Assembly: GCA_963775275.1 (NCBI GenBank)
Contig: CAVZII010000005.1
Location: 3,968,001 to 4,032,000 of the forward strand
Source: JANWHQ01 sp963775275
Lineage (GTDB): Bacteria; Pseudomonadota; Alphaproteobacteria; Caulobacterales; Caulobacteraceae
DNA length: 64,000 bases
Reading direction: 5' to 3'
Shown here: piece by piece, positions 37,984 through 45,461 of the stretch
Numbering within the stretch: position 1 is the first letter of the stretch
Layout of the letters: each line of letters begins with the position of its first letter
Position numbers and translations under genes: made by a program
Notes under the pieces: model-generated
Told to the model about the DNA's origin: nothing
The model's database searches: none
What the model saw: only the letters and a program-made list of their open reading frames with translations

Positions 37984-39906
37984 TCAATCATGGGCAGGGA
38001 CGCCGTCCGTCCAGATCGTTCCCGTCCGGATCGCCCGCTTCAGGGCGTCCCGTTCGGCCTTGAGCCGCAGCAGCCTGGCCGCATCGGCGACGCCTTCGAG
38101 CTCGGCCTTGGCCGATCCCAGCGCGCTCTCCAACGCGGCCATCCGAGTCAGGGACTCGACGGCGTGCGACCACAGGGTTCTGGCGGCGGCGAGCGGAACA
38201 TTTGAATCAAGGAAAGGCGCGCCCGAAATCGCCGCGGCCTTGTCGACTTCGCTCAGCAGACCGCCAAATCCCTGCCCCGCCAGATGGCGAGCCAGGGCCT
38301 CCGTGTCAAGGACGTCGTCCTCCAGCCTCAGCCGGATGATTTCCTTGGCCAATTCCTGCAGCGCCGGATCGCCGAAGCTGATGCGGTCCAGGTCTTCCAG
38401 GTGGCCGTCCAGGCGGTGCGGATCCGCCAGGGCGGCCTTGGCGATGGCGGCGGCCAGGGGATCCAGCGCGCCGGCGAGACGCTTGGCCGCAGCCCGGCCC
38501 TCCGGCGTGGATGGGGGGCGCCAGGCGCTCTGGCCGTTCCGCGGGCCGCCGGCGCCTGGTCGAAAGCCCCCTGCGCCGCTTCGCGGCCCGCCGCCTCCAA
38601 AGGCGGATGAGACGCGCGGGAAGGCCTCGTCGTACCGGCGCAGCAACTCCTCGCGGTAGGCTTCGGCGAGCTCCCTGTCCTGGATCGTGGCGGCGGCCTG
38701 GCGCAGGCGCGACTTCAGCGCCGTGCGCCGCTCGGGCGTGTCCAGCGGCTCCAGGTCCCGCTCGCGCGCGAACAGCACCTCGACCAGAGGCCGGGCCTGG
38801 GAAAGCTGGCTCTTCAGAGCGGCCGCTCCCTGCTCGCGCAGGACGTCGTCGGCGTCCTTGCCCCCGGTCAGGGCGGCGAAGCGGAAGGATTTGCCGGGCT
38901 TGAGCAGGGGCAGCGCCCGGTCGATGGCGCGCCAGGCGGCCCTCTGGCCGGCCGCGTCGCCGTCGAAGCTGAGCGTCGGCTCCGGGTTGAGGCGCCAGAG
39001 CGTCTCCATCTGCTCCTCGGTCAGGGCCGTGCCCATGGAGGCGACGGCGGCGACGCCCGCGCGCTGGCAGGCGATGACGTCCATGTAGCCTTCGACGACC
39101 ACCAGGGGCGCGCCCTCCCCGCCCGCGTGCAGCAGCTTTCGCGCCTCGGGCAGGCCGTAGAGCACCCGGCCCTTGTGGAAGAGGGAGGTGTCGGGCCCGT
39201 TCAGGTACTTGGCGCGGGCGTTCGGATCGAGCGCGCGCCCGCCGAAGGAGACGATTCGCCCGCGCCCGTCGGCGATGGGGAAGATCACCCGCTCGCGGAA
39301 GCGGTCGTAGGGCGCCCCGCCGTCTTCGGGCGCGATGAGGACGCCGGACTCCACCAGCTCGGCGGGCCTGGCGCCCTTCTGGATCAGATAGTCCTTGAGC
39401 CGCGTGCGGTCGGACGGCGCGTAGCCGATGCAGAAGCGCGCCCACTCCGCCTCCTTCAGACCGCGACGCTCCAGATAGGCCCGCGCGTCGCGTCCGCCCG
39501 GCCGGCGAAGCTCGCCCTCGAACCACTTGGCGGCGGATTCCAGCCAGTCCTGCAGGCCCTGGCGGCGCCGGTCCTCCTCGGCGCCGCGCGGGTCCTGCGC
39601 CGGCAGCGCCACGCCCGCCTCGGCCGCCAACCGCTCGACCGCCTCGGGGAAGGAGAGCCGCTCGGTCTCCTGCAGGAAGGTGATCAGGTCGCCGTTCTTG
39701 CCCGAGGAGAAATCGAAGAACTGGCCCTTGTCGTCGTTGACGTAGAAGGAGGGCGTCTTCTCCTTGGTGAAGGGCGACAGGCCCACGTACTCGCGCCCCT
39801 GGCGGCGCAGCTTGACCGTCCGTCCGATGATGTCCGACGGCCGCAGTCGCGACTTGATCTCGTCCAGCAGGCGTTCGTCGAAGCGCACGCGCGGAGCATA
39901 GCGCAT
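37984..39906 (-). CDS. dnaG: DNA primase DnaG, zinc-binding site lost
   Basis: A 640-residue primase that makes RNA primers at the replication fork. The catalytic TOPRIM core has VVVEGYMDVIACQRAGV and SFDGDAAGQRAAWRAID. The C-terminal helicase-binding region is present. The N-terminal CHC2 zinc domain is recognisable by KEKTPSF and spacing, but all four ligands are changed. The E. coli pattern C-x2-H-x17-C-x2-C is here Ser44, Thr47, Asp65 and Ser68 (GLSPFT, FFDFSSG). The domain may fold without zinc. I recall similar sequences in Caulobacter but cannot check. Confidence 0.95.
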   Translation of the reverse strand: MRYAPRVRFDERLLDEIKSRLRPSDIIGRTVKLRRQGREYVGLSPFTKEKTPSFYVNDDKGQFFDFSSGKNGDLITFLQETERLSFPEAVERLAAEAGVALPAQDPRGAEEDRRRQGLQDWLESAAKWFEGELRRPGGRDARAYLERRGLKEAEWARFCIGYAPSDRTRLKDYLIQKGARPAELVESGVLIAPEDGGAPYDRFRERVIFPIADGRGRIVSFGGRALDPNARAKYLNGPDTSLFHKGRVLYGLPEARKLLHAGGEGAPLVVVEGYMDVIACQRAGVAAVASMGTALTEEQMETLWRLNPEPTLSFDGDAAGQRAAWRAIDRALPLLKPGKSFRFAALTGGKDADDVLREQGAAALKSQLSQARPLVEVLFARERDLEPLDTPERRTALKSRLRQAAATIQDRELAEAYREELLRRYDEAFPRVSSAFGGGGPRSGAGGFRPGAGGPRNGQSAWRPPSTPEGRAAAKRLAGALDPLAAAIAKAALADPHRLDGHLEDLDRISFGDPALQELAKEIIRLRLEDDVLDTEALARHLAGQGFGGLLSEVDKAAAISGAPFLDSNVPLAAARTLWSHAVESLTRMAALESALGSAKAELEGVADAARLLRLKAERDALKRAIRTGTIWTDGVPAHD

Positions 39907-39971
39907 GCAATGCGAATCACACCGCGCTGATCGGCGCTTGACGTCGCGAGCGGCTTTATATAGCCATCTGG

Positions 39972-39993
39972 TTAGATAACTATTCGGTTCTAA
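39972..39993 (+). promoter_or_regulatory. Candidate ArsR-type operator before the ArsR-SRPBCC pair
   Basis: TTAGA and TCTAA form a perfect inverted repeat with 12 bases between them, in an AT-rich island (39955-39995) directly before the GTG start of the ArsR-family gene. Position and composition fit autoregulation by the product of that gene. The same island must hold its promoter, so binding would block transcription. Confidence 0.45.
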
Positions 39994-39995
39994 AT

Positions 39996-40331
39996 GTGTC
40001 CCCTGATCGCCTCGACGCCGCCTTCGCCGCTCTCTCCGATCCCACCCGCCGGGCGATCCTGGCGCGGCTGGCGCTGGGCGAGGCCACGGTCGGCGAGCTC
40101 GGGGCGCCGTTCGACATGTCCGGTCCCGCGATCTCCAAGCATCTGAAGGTGCTCGAGCGCGCGGGCCTGATCAGCCGCGGACGCGACGCCCAGCGACGCC
40201 CGTGCCGGCTCGAGGCGGCGGCGCTGCGCGAGGTGGATCGATGGATCGACGATTACCGCCGGTTCTGGGACGGGAGCCTGGACCGGCTGGGCGACTACCT
40301 GAACACGTTGAAGGGAAAGGACGCGCCATGA
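39996..40331 (+). CDS. ArsR-family winged-helix regulator
   Basis: A 111-residue DNA-binding regulator. The fold is seen in LDAAFAALSDPTRRAILARLALGE and the recognition helix SGPAISKHLKVLERAGLI. The metal-binding cysteines of ArsR or SmtB are absent, so it is not a metal sensor of that type. It starts at GTG 39996 and overlaps the following SRPBCC gene by four bases. This two-gene unit (regulator plus AHSA1-like protein) is common in Proteobacteria and usually self-regulated. Confidence 0.88.
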   Translation: MSPDRLDAAFAALSDPTRRAILARLALGEATVGELGAPFDMSGPAISKHLKVLERAGLISRGRDAQRRPCRLEAAALREVDRWIDDYRRFWDGSLDRLGDYLNTLKGKDAP

Positions 40332-40774
40332 GCGACGCCGATCGGGAGATTTCCGCATTCCGCCTTTACGACGCGCCGCGCGAGCTGGTGTTCGACGCGT
40401 GGACCCGGCCCGAGCACGTCGGCAAATGGTGGGGCCCGAACGGATTCACGACCACGACCCACAAGATGGACGTGCGGCCCGGCGGCGAGTGGCGCTTCGT
40501 CATGCACGGCCCGGACGGGACCGACTACGACAACGAGATCACCTATCTGGAGGTCGTGCGGCCCGAGCGGCTGGTCTACGACCACGGCCCCGTCCCCAGG
40601 TTCCGGGTGACCGTCGCCTTCGAGGACCAGGGCGGCAAGACCCTGCTTCGGATGCGTTCGGTATTCGAGACCTCCGAGATCCGTGATCAGGTCGCGCGGG
40701 ACCATGGCGCGATCGAGGGCATGAACCAGCACCTGGACCGCCTGGGCGAGGCCCTTGCCGCCGCCCAGGCCTGA
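40328..40774 (+). CDS. SRPBCC (AHSA1-like) protein
   Basis: A 148-residue START-like protein of the AHSA1 group. Typical segments are LYDAPRELVFDAWTRPEHVGKWWGP, GGEWRFVMHGPDG and the closing helix EGMNQHLDRLGEAL, each in its usual place. The hydrophobic cavity of this fold binds small lipophilic molecules, but no ligand is known for these regulator-linked members. It is co-translated with the ArsR gene through an ATGA overlap. Confidence 0.87.
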   Translation: MSDADREISAFRLYDAPRELVFDAWTRPEHVGKWWGPNGFTTTTHKMDVRPGGEWRFVMHGPDGTDYDNEITYLEVVRPERLVYDHGPVPRFRVTVAFEDQGGKTLLRMRSVFETSEIRDQVARDHGAIEGMNQHLDRLGEALAAAQA

Positions 40775-40828
40775 GCGGGCGCGCTTGGGGGCTCGACGCG
40801 ACGTGCCGATCCGCGCCATCTTCGGCCC

Positions 40829-41689
40829 ATGATCGACCCGACCGCCGCCCCCAACGCCGCCCAGATCGAGAACTGGAACGAGCAGGTCGGGCGAACCTGG
40901 GCCATGCTGCACGCCCAGCTCGACCGCCAGATCGCGCCGATCGGCCGCGAGGCCATGGCCAGGGCCGGCCTGAGGCCCGGCGACACGGTGCTCGACATCG
41001 GCTGTGGCTGCGGCGAGACGACGCTCGAGATCTCGCGCCGGATCGCTCCCGGCGAGGTCACGGGCGCCGACGTCTCGATGCTCCTGCTCGGCATCGCCCG
41101 CGAGGCCGCCGAAGCCGCCGGCGCGGGCAACGTCCGGTTCGTCGAGGCCGACGCCCAGGTCCACGCCTTTGCCGCCGGCGCGTTCGACATCGCCTTCTCG
41201 CGCTTCGGAGTGATGTTCTTCGAAGCGCCCACAGCGGCTTTCGCCAATATCCGGAGGGCGCTGAAGCCGGGCGGCCGGCTCGCCTTCGCCTGCTGGCGCG
41301 CGCCGGCGCAGAACCAGTGGATGGCCCTGCCGATGCAGGCGGTGGGGCATCTCCTTCCGCCCCTGCCTCCTTCGGATCCGGACGCGCCCGGACCCTTCGC
41401 CTTCGCCGACGGCGAGCGCGTGCGGACCATCCTGGACGAGGCCGGCTTCGCCGAGATCGCCATCGAGCCGCTGGACGTCATGACCGAGCGGGGCAGCCTG
41501 GAGGAGGCGGTGACCCATTCCCTGCGCATGGGGCCGCTGGGCGCGGCGCTGAGGCAACTGAACGCCGACGAGGTGCTGAAGCGCGGGATCGAGGACGCCC
41601 TGCGCGAGGCCCTGGCGCCCATGTTCGAGGACGGCGCGATCCGGCTCGCTGCGGCCGCGTGGATCGTGTCGGCGAAGAACCCGGGATAG
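40829..41689 (+). CDS. Class I SAM-dependent methyltransferase
   Basis: A 286-residue methyltransferase. Motif I is VLDIGCGCGETTLE, motif II ends in GADVS, and FVEADAQVHAF and LKPGGRLAFACWR follow in order. The arrangement is like the UbiE/methyltransferase-11 group acting on small molecules. The acceptor is unknown. It stands 54 bases after the SRPBCC gene and converges on the DUF1272 gene with nine bases between. Confidence 0.85.
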   Translation: MIDPTAAPNAAQIENWNEQVGRTWAMLHAQLDRQIAPIGREAMARAGLRPGDTVLDIGCGCGETTLEISRRIAPGEVTGADVSMLLLGIAREAAEAAGAGNVRFVEADAQVHAFAAGAFDIAFSRFGVMFFEAPTAAFANIRRALKPGGRLAFACWRAPAQNQWMALPMQAVGHLLPPLPPSDPDAPGPFAFADGERVRTILDEAGFAEIAIEPLDVMTERGSLEEAVTHSLRMGPLGAALRQLNADEVLKRGIEDALREALAPMFEDGAIRLAAAAWIVSAKNPG

Positions 41690-41698
41690 GCCCCGGCG

Positions 41699-41959
41699 TC
41701 AGGCCACGGCGACGCGCGGCGTGCAGCCGGGATGGGGCTTGGTGACGCGCTCGTTGGACGGCGGATAACGATCCAACAGGCCCGTCGGACGGACCGGCCG
41801 GCGCACCAGCTCGCCGCCGCAGTTGGGGCAGCGGCCGCTGAACCGCTCGTCTGCGCAGTCGGCGCAGAAGGTGCACTCGAAGCTGCAGATCCGAGCGTCG
41901 GCGCTTTGCGGCGGCAGGTCCCGGTCGCAGCACTCGCAGTTGGGCCTAAGCTTCAGCAT
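41699..41959 (-). CDS. DUF1272 zinc-ribbon-like protein
   Basis: An 86-residue protein whose first 60 residues carry cysteine pairs NCECCD, CSFECTFCADCAD and CPNCGGEL, matching DUF1272. These should bind two zinc ions. The remainder is basic and Pro-rich. No function is established for the family. The ATG at 41959 is two bases after the GNAT gene's stop, so the two are co-translated. Confidence 0.85.
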   Translation of the reverse strand: MLKLRPNCECCDRDLPPQSADARICSFECTFCADCADERFSGRCPNCGGELVRRPVRPTGLLDRYPPSNERVTKPHPGCTPRVAVA

Positions 41960-41961
41960 GG

Positions 41962-42441
41962 TCAGCTCCCCTTTCCGGCCGCCTCCAACGCCTCGCCGGC
42001 GAGGCGGTAGACGGTCCACTCCTCCTGAGGACGCGCGCCCAGGCTCTCATAGAAGGCGATGGACGGCGCGTTCCAGTCCAGCACCGCCCATTCGAGCCGC
42101 GCCAGCCCTTCCCGGCCGCAGCGCGCGGCGAGGCCGGCGATCAGCGCCTTGCCGATCCCCCTGCCCCTGAGCGCCGGCCGCACGTAAAGGTCCTCCAGGT
42201 AGATCCCGTGCCGGCCGCGGAAGGTCGAGAAGGTGTAGAACCACAGGACGAACCCCGCCGGCTCGCCCGACCATTCGGCGATGTCGCAGAAGACCTTGGG
42301 CGCCGGACCGAAGAGCGCCGCGCGCAGGTCGTCCAGGCTGGCCACCGCCTCGTGGCTCAGCCGCTCGTACTCGGCCAGCTCGGCGATGAACGACAGGATC
42401 AGCGGCGCGTCCTCGGGCGCGGCCGGGCGAAGGCTCAGCAT
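41962..42441 (-). CDS. GNAT-family N-acetyltransferase, SSAT-like
   Basis: A 159-residue acetyltransferase. The acetyl-CoA loop is VRPALRGRGIGKALI, preceded by the strand GIYLEDLYV, and the sequence is like spermidine/spermine or thialysine acetyltransferases (LRPAAPEDAPLILSFI, YTFSTFRGRHGIYLEDL, WAVLDWNAPSIAFYESLGA). A diamine or lysine-like substrate is therefore reasonable but unproved. It is the first of a two-gene unit with DUF1272. Confidence 0.88.
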   Translation of the reverse strand: MLSLRPAAPEDAPLILSFIAELAEYERLSHEAVASLDDLRAALFGPAPKVFCDIAEWSGEPAGFVLWFYTFSTFRGRHGIYLEDLYVRPALRGRGIGKALIAGLAARCGREGLARLEWAVLDWNAPSIAFYESLGARPQEEWTVYRLAGEALEAAGKGS

Positions 42442-42499
42442 GGCCCCCGCTTAGCGCCCGCCCGCGCGGTCCGCCAGAGCGTGCGTCGTGGCGCGCCGG

Positions 42500-42694
42500 T
42501 CAGGCCGCGCCTTGGGCCAGCCGCGGCGGCAGGAACCGGTCGCTGCACGGGTCGTAGCGCCAGCCGGGCGAGACCCTGTGGTCGCCGACCTCGCGCCATT
42601 GGTCCACCCGCTTCAGGTCCTCCGGGCGCACGCCCGGCGCCAGCGCCAGGACGTTGGTCACCCGGTTGTGCTTGTTGAGCAATGCGATGCGCAT
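42500..42694 (-). CDS. Short conserved-looking protein, unknown function
   Basis: A 64-residue product beginning MRIALLNKHNRVTNVLAL and containing DQWREVGDHRVSPGWRYDP. The opening resembles short proteins and phage tail-fibre-related peptides of the form IALLdxnnxVtNvi. Codon use looks coding (C/G in third positions). I would not assign a function. It ends before the GNAT gene, with 58 bases between. Confidence 0.5.
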   Translation of the reverse strand: MRIALLNKHNRVTNVLALAPGVRPEDLKRVDQWREVGDHRVSPGWRYDPCSDRFLPPRLAQGAA

Positions 42695-42848
42695 TCGCGT
42701 TTCCCGCCCCGCGGGCGAATCAGGTCCGCCTCGCCCCTGAAATGATCACACGGGCCGGGTAATGATGAGGTTACCCGTCGCCGCCGCGTTGATCGGCCGC
42801 AACTTCCGGGACCTGCCCTGCGGTCGTGCGCGGACCGGAGCGAACGCA

Positions 42849-42876
42849 TTGACGACGCCCGAGTCGGCGCCTAACT
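42849..42876 (+). promoter_or_regulatory. Candidate carA promoter
   Basis: TTGACG followed after about 14 bases by GCCTAACT resembles the Caulobacter housekeeping promoter (TTGaCgS, then GCTANAWC). It lies 40 bases upstream of the carA ATG. The match to the second box is imperfect. Confidence 0.35.
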
Positions 42877-42915
42877 GGCGGCCGTTTGTCCGCAGGTCTG
42901 CAAGAGGAGGCGCCC

Positions 42916-44094
42916 ATGACCCAGACGCTCATGCCCGGCGCGACGGGTGTCCTCGCGCTCGCGGACGGGACCGTCTTCCAGGGGTTCGGCGTCGGCGCGG
43001 CCGGCGAGGCGGTCGGCGAAGTCTGCTTCAACACCGCCATGTCCGGCTACCAGGAGATCCTGACCGACCCCTCCTACATGGGCCAGATCGTCGCCTTCAC
43101 CTTCCCTCACATCGGCAATGTCGGGGTCAATGTGGAGGACATCGAGCAGTTCGGGGCCGGCGCGGCGACGGCGGCCCGCGGCGCGATCTTCCGCGACATT
43201 CCCACCGCGCCGGCGAACTGGCGGGCCGAGCGCGGCGCGCTCGGCGAGCTCGACGGCTGGCTGAAGCGGCGCAACCTGGTCAGCCTGGCCGGTATCGACA
43301 CCCGCGCCCTCACCCGCCGTATCCGCGAGCACGGCATGCCGCATGGCGTGATCGCCCACGCCCCGGACGGGGCGTTCGACCTTGAGGCGCTGGTGGCCAA
43401 GGCGCGCGCCTGGTCGGGCGTCGTCGGCCTGGACCTGGCCAAGGACGCCTCCTGCCTGCAGCCCTTCGTCTTCGAGGAGGGCCTGTGGCGCTGGCCCGGG
43501 GGATACGCGAAGGCGGGCGAAGTGAAGTACGAGGTCGTGGTCCTGGACTATGGGGTCAAGCGCAACATCCTGCGCGCCCTGACCTCGGTCGGCGCGCGCG
43601 CGACGGTCGTGCCGGCCTCGACCCCGGCCGAGGATGTGCTGGCGCGCCATCCGGACGGCGTGCTGCTGTCCAACGGCCCGGGCGATCCGGCCGCCACCGG
43701 CGAATACGCCGTGCCCGAGATCCGCAAGCTGGTGGACTCCGGCAAGCCGGTGTTCGGCATTTGCCTCGGCCACCAGATGCTGGCCCTGGCGCTGGGCGCG
43801 CGCACGGTGAAGATGGAGCAGGGCCACCACGGGGCGAACCACCCGGTCAAGGACCTGACCACCGGCAAGGTCGAGATCGTCTCCATGAACCACGGCTTCA
43901 CGGTCGACCGCGACAGCCTGCCCGAGCCGGTGCAGGAGACGCACGTGTCGCTGTTCGACGGCACCAATGCGGGCCTGAGGCTGAAGGACCGGCCGGTGTT
44001 CTCCGTCCAGCACCACCCCGAGGCCTCGCCCGGCCCGACGGATTCGCTCTATCTGTTCGACCGCTTCGCCGGCCTGATGGACGAGGCGCGGTAG
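42916..44094 (+). CDS. carA: Carbamoyl-phosphate synthase small subunit
   Basis: A 392-residue glutaminase subunit that supplies ammonia to CarB for arginine and pyrimidine synthesis. The N-terminal domain has GEVCFNTAMSGYQEILTDPSY. The triad of the class I amidotransferase has its Cys in GICLGHQMLALALG, with His in VQHHPEASPGP and a following Glu. The start at ATG 42916 follows AGGAGG. carB is not adjacent: three genes on the other strand lie between them. Confidence 0.96.
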   Translation: MTQTLMPGATGVLALADGTVFQGFGVGAAGEAVGEVCFNTAMSGYQEILTDPSYMGQIVAFTFPHIGNVGVNVEDIEQFGAGAATAARGAIFRDIPTAPANWRAERGALGELDGWLKRRNLVSLAGIDTRALTRRIREHGMPHGVIAHAPDGAFDLEALVAKARAWSGVVGLDLAKDASCLQPFVFEEGLWRWPGGYAKAGEVKYEVVVLDYGVKRNILRALTSVGARATVVPASTPAEDVLARHPDGVLLSNGPGDPAATGEYAVPEIRKLVDSGKPVFGICLGHQMLALALGARTVKMEQGHHGANHPVKDLTTGKVEIVSMNHGFTVDRDSLPEPVQETHVSLFDGTNAGLRLKDRPVFSVQHHPEASPGPTDSLYLFDRFAGLMDEAR

Positions 44095-44114
44095 AGCGTT
44101 CCCCGGGGCAGGGC

Positions 44115-45329
44115 TCAGGGCGTGTACGCCCGCTCGCCGTGCTGGGACAGATCGAGCCCCTCCTCGATCGACGCCGCGCCGGCGCGAAGGCCCATGAGGC
44201 CGCGCAGCGGCCACAGGATCGCTGCGCTGGCGATCACGGACCAGGCGACGACAACCACGACGCCGAGCGCCTGGACACCTGCCTGGCCGGCCATGTCGAC
44301 GCCCGCGGCGTAGCCCACGCCGCCGAGCGACCGGCTCGCCAGGACCGCCACCAGCAGGGTCCCGAAGATGCCGCCGATGCCGTGCACGGCGAACACGTCG
44401 AGGGAATCGTCAATCCTGAGACGGTGCTTGACCAGGTCCACCGCCCAGAAGCAGACGAGGCCGCCCACGGCGCCGAGCGCCAGCCCGCCGACGGGCCCGA
44501 CATAGCCCGACGCCGGCGTGACGGTCGCCAGGCCGGCGACCACGCCGGTCACCATGCCGACCATGCTGGCCCGCCCGAACCGCCAGCGCTCGAGCACGGC
44601 CCAGACCAGGCCCGCCGCCGAGGCCGACATGTGGGTGACGAGCAGGGCCATGGCCGCATCGCCGTTGGCCGCCAGCGCGCTGCCGCCGTTGAAGCCGTAC
44701 CATCCCACCCACAGCATGCCCGCGCCGATCATGGTCATGCCGGGATTGTGCGGGGGGTGCAGATCCCTGGGGAAGCCATCGCGCGAGCCGATCATCAGGG
44801 CGGCCACCAGGGCCGAAGCGCCGGCGGTCGCGTGCACCACCAGGCCGCCGGCGAAGTCCATCACATGGCGCTGGGCGAGCCAGCCGCCGCCCCAGACCCA
44901 GTGCGCCACCGGGGCATAGACCACGAGCAGCCAGAGGCCGCTGAACAGCAGCACCGCGCCGAAACGGACGCGCTCGACATAGGCGCCGACGATCAGCGCC
45001 GGGGTGATCACGGCGAAGGTCGCCTGGAACATGAAGAAGGCCGGCTCGGGAATGCTGCCGTGCAGGGACTGGCGGCCGACGCCCAGCAGGAAGGCCTTGC
45101 CGATCCCGCCGATCAAGGGCGCGGCGCCGTCGAAGGCGAGGCTGTAGCCCAACGCCAGCCACAGGACCGAGATCAGGCAGGCGATGGCGACACAGTGCAT
45201 CATCACCGACAGGGCGTTCTTGGCGCGCACCAGGCCCGCGTAGAACAGGGCCAGCCCCGGCAGGGTCATGAACAGGACCAGCGCCGTGGCGCCCAGGATC
45301 CAGGCCGTGTCGCCGGCGTTCATGCCCAT
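44115..45329 (-). CDS. amt: Ammonium transporter (Amt family)
   Basis: A 404-residue ammonium channel with about eleven helices. Signature residues are the Phe gate in FMFQATFAVITPALI, the twin pore histidines in DFAGGLVVHATAGASAL and AVHGIGGIFGTLL, and PGLALFYAGLVR at the start. There is no glnK (PII) beside it, although amtB and glnK are usually paired, and no clear signal peptide. The start at 45329 could be six bases later (second Met). It converges on carA with 20 bases between the stops. Confidence 0.94.
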   Translation of the reverse strand: MGMNAGDTAWILGATALVLFMTLPGLALFYAGLVRAKNALSVMMHCVAIACLISVLWLALGYSLAFDGAAPLIGGIGKAFLLGVGRQSLHGSIPEPAFFMFQATFAVITPALIVGAYVERVRFGAVLLFSGLWLLVVYAPVAHWVWGGGWLAQRHVMDFAGGLVVHATAGASALVAALMIGSRDGFPRDLHPPHNPGMTMIGAGMLWVGWYGFNGGSALAANGDAAMALLVTHMSASAAGLVWAVLERWRFGRASMVGMVTGVVAGLATVTPASGYVGPVGGLALGAVGGLVCFWAVDLVKHRLRIDDSLDVFAVHGIGGIFGTLLVAVLASRSLGGVGYAAGVDMAGQAGVQALGVVVVVAWSVIASAAILWPLRGLMGLRAGAASIEEGLDLSQHGERAYTP

Positions 45330-45421
45330 CGTGCGCCTCCCCTCGCGCGGCGGCGGTGAACCCGCCGTCCGGCGAAGGGGCGCCTAGCCGAAGCGCAGGC
45401 GTTGATCAAGTTTTGGGCGGC

Positions 45422-45447
45422 AAAAATCCGGCGCCTGCGGCGCAGGC
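45422..45447 (-). terminator. Probable intrinsic terminator of the S9 peptidase gene
   Basis: Read on the minus strand after the S9 stop, GCCTGC-GCC-GCAGGC forms a six-pair stem (45433-45447) and TTTTT follows six bases later. It sits between the S9 peptidase and amt, so it would end the receptor-peptidase transcript. Confidence 0.45.
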
Positions 45448-45461
45448 AGGTCGCAGCAGGA

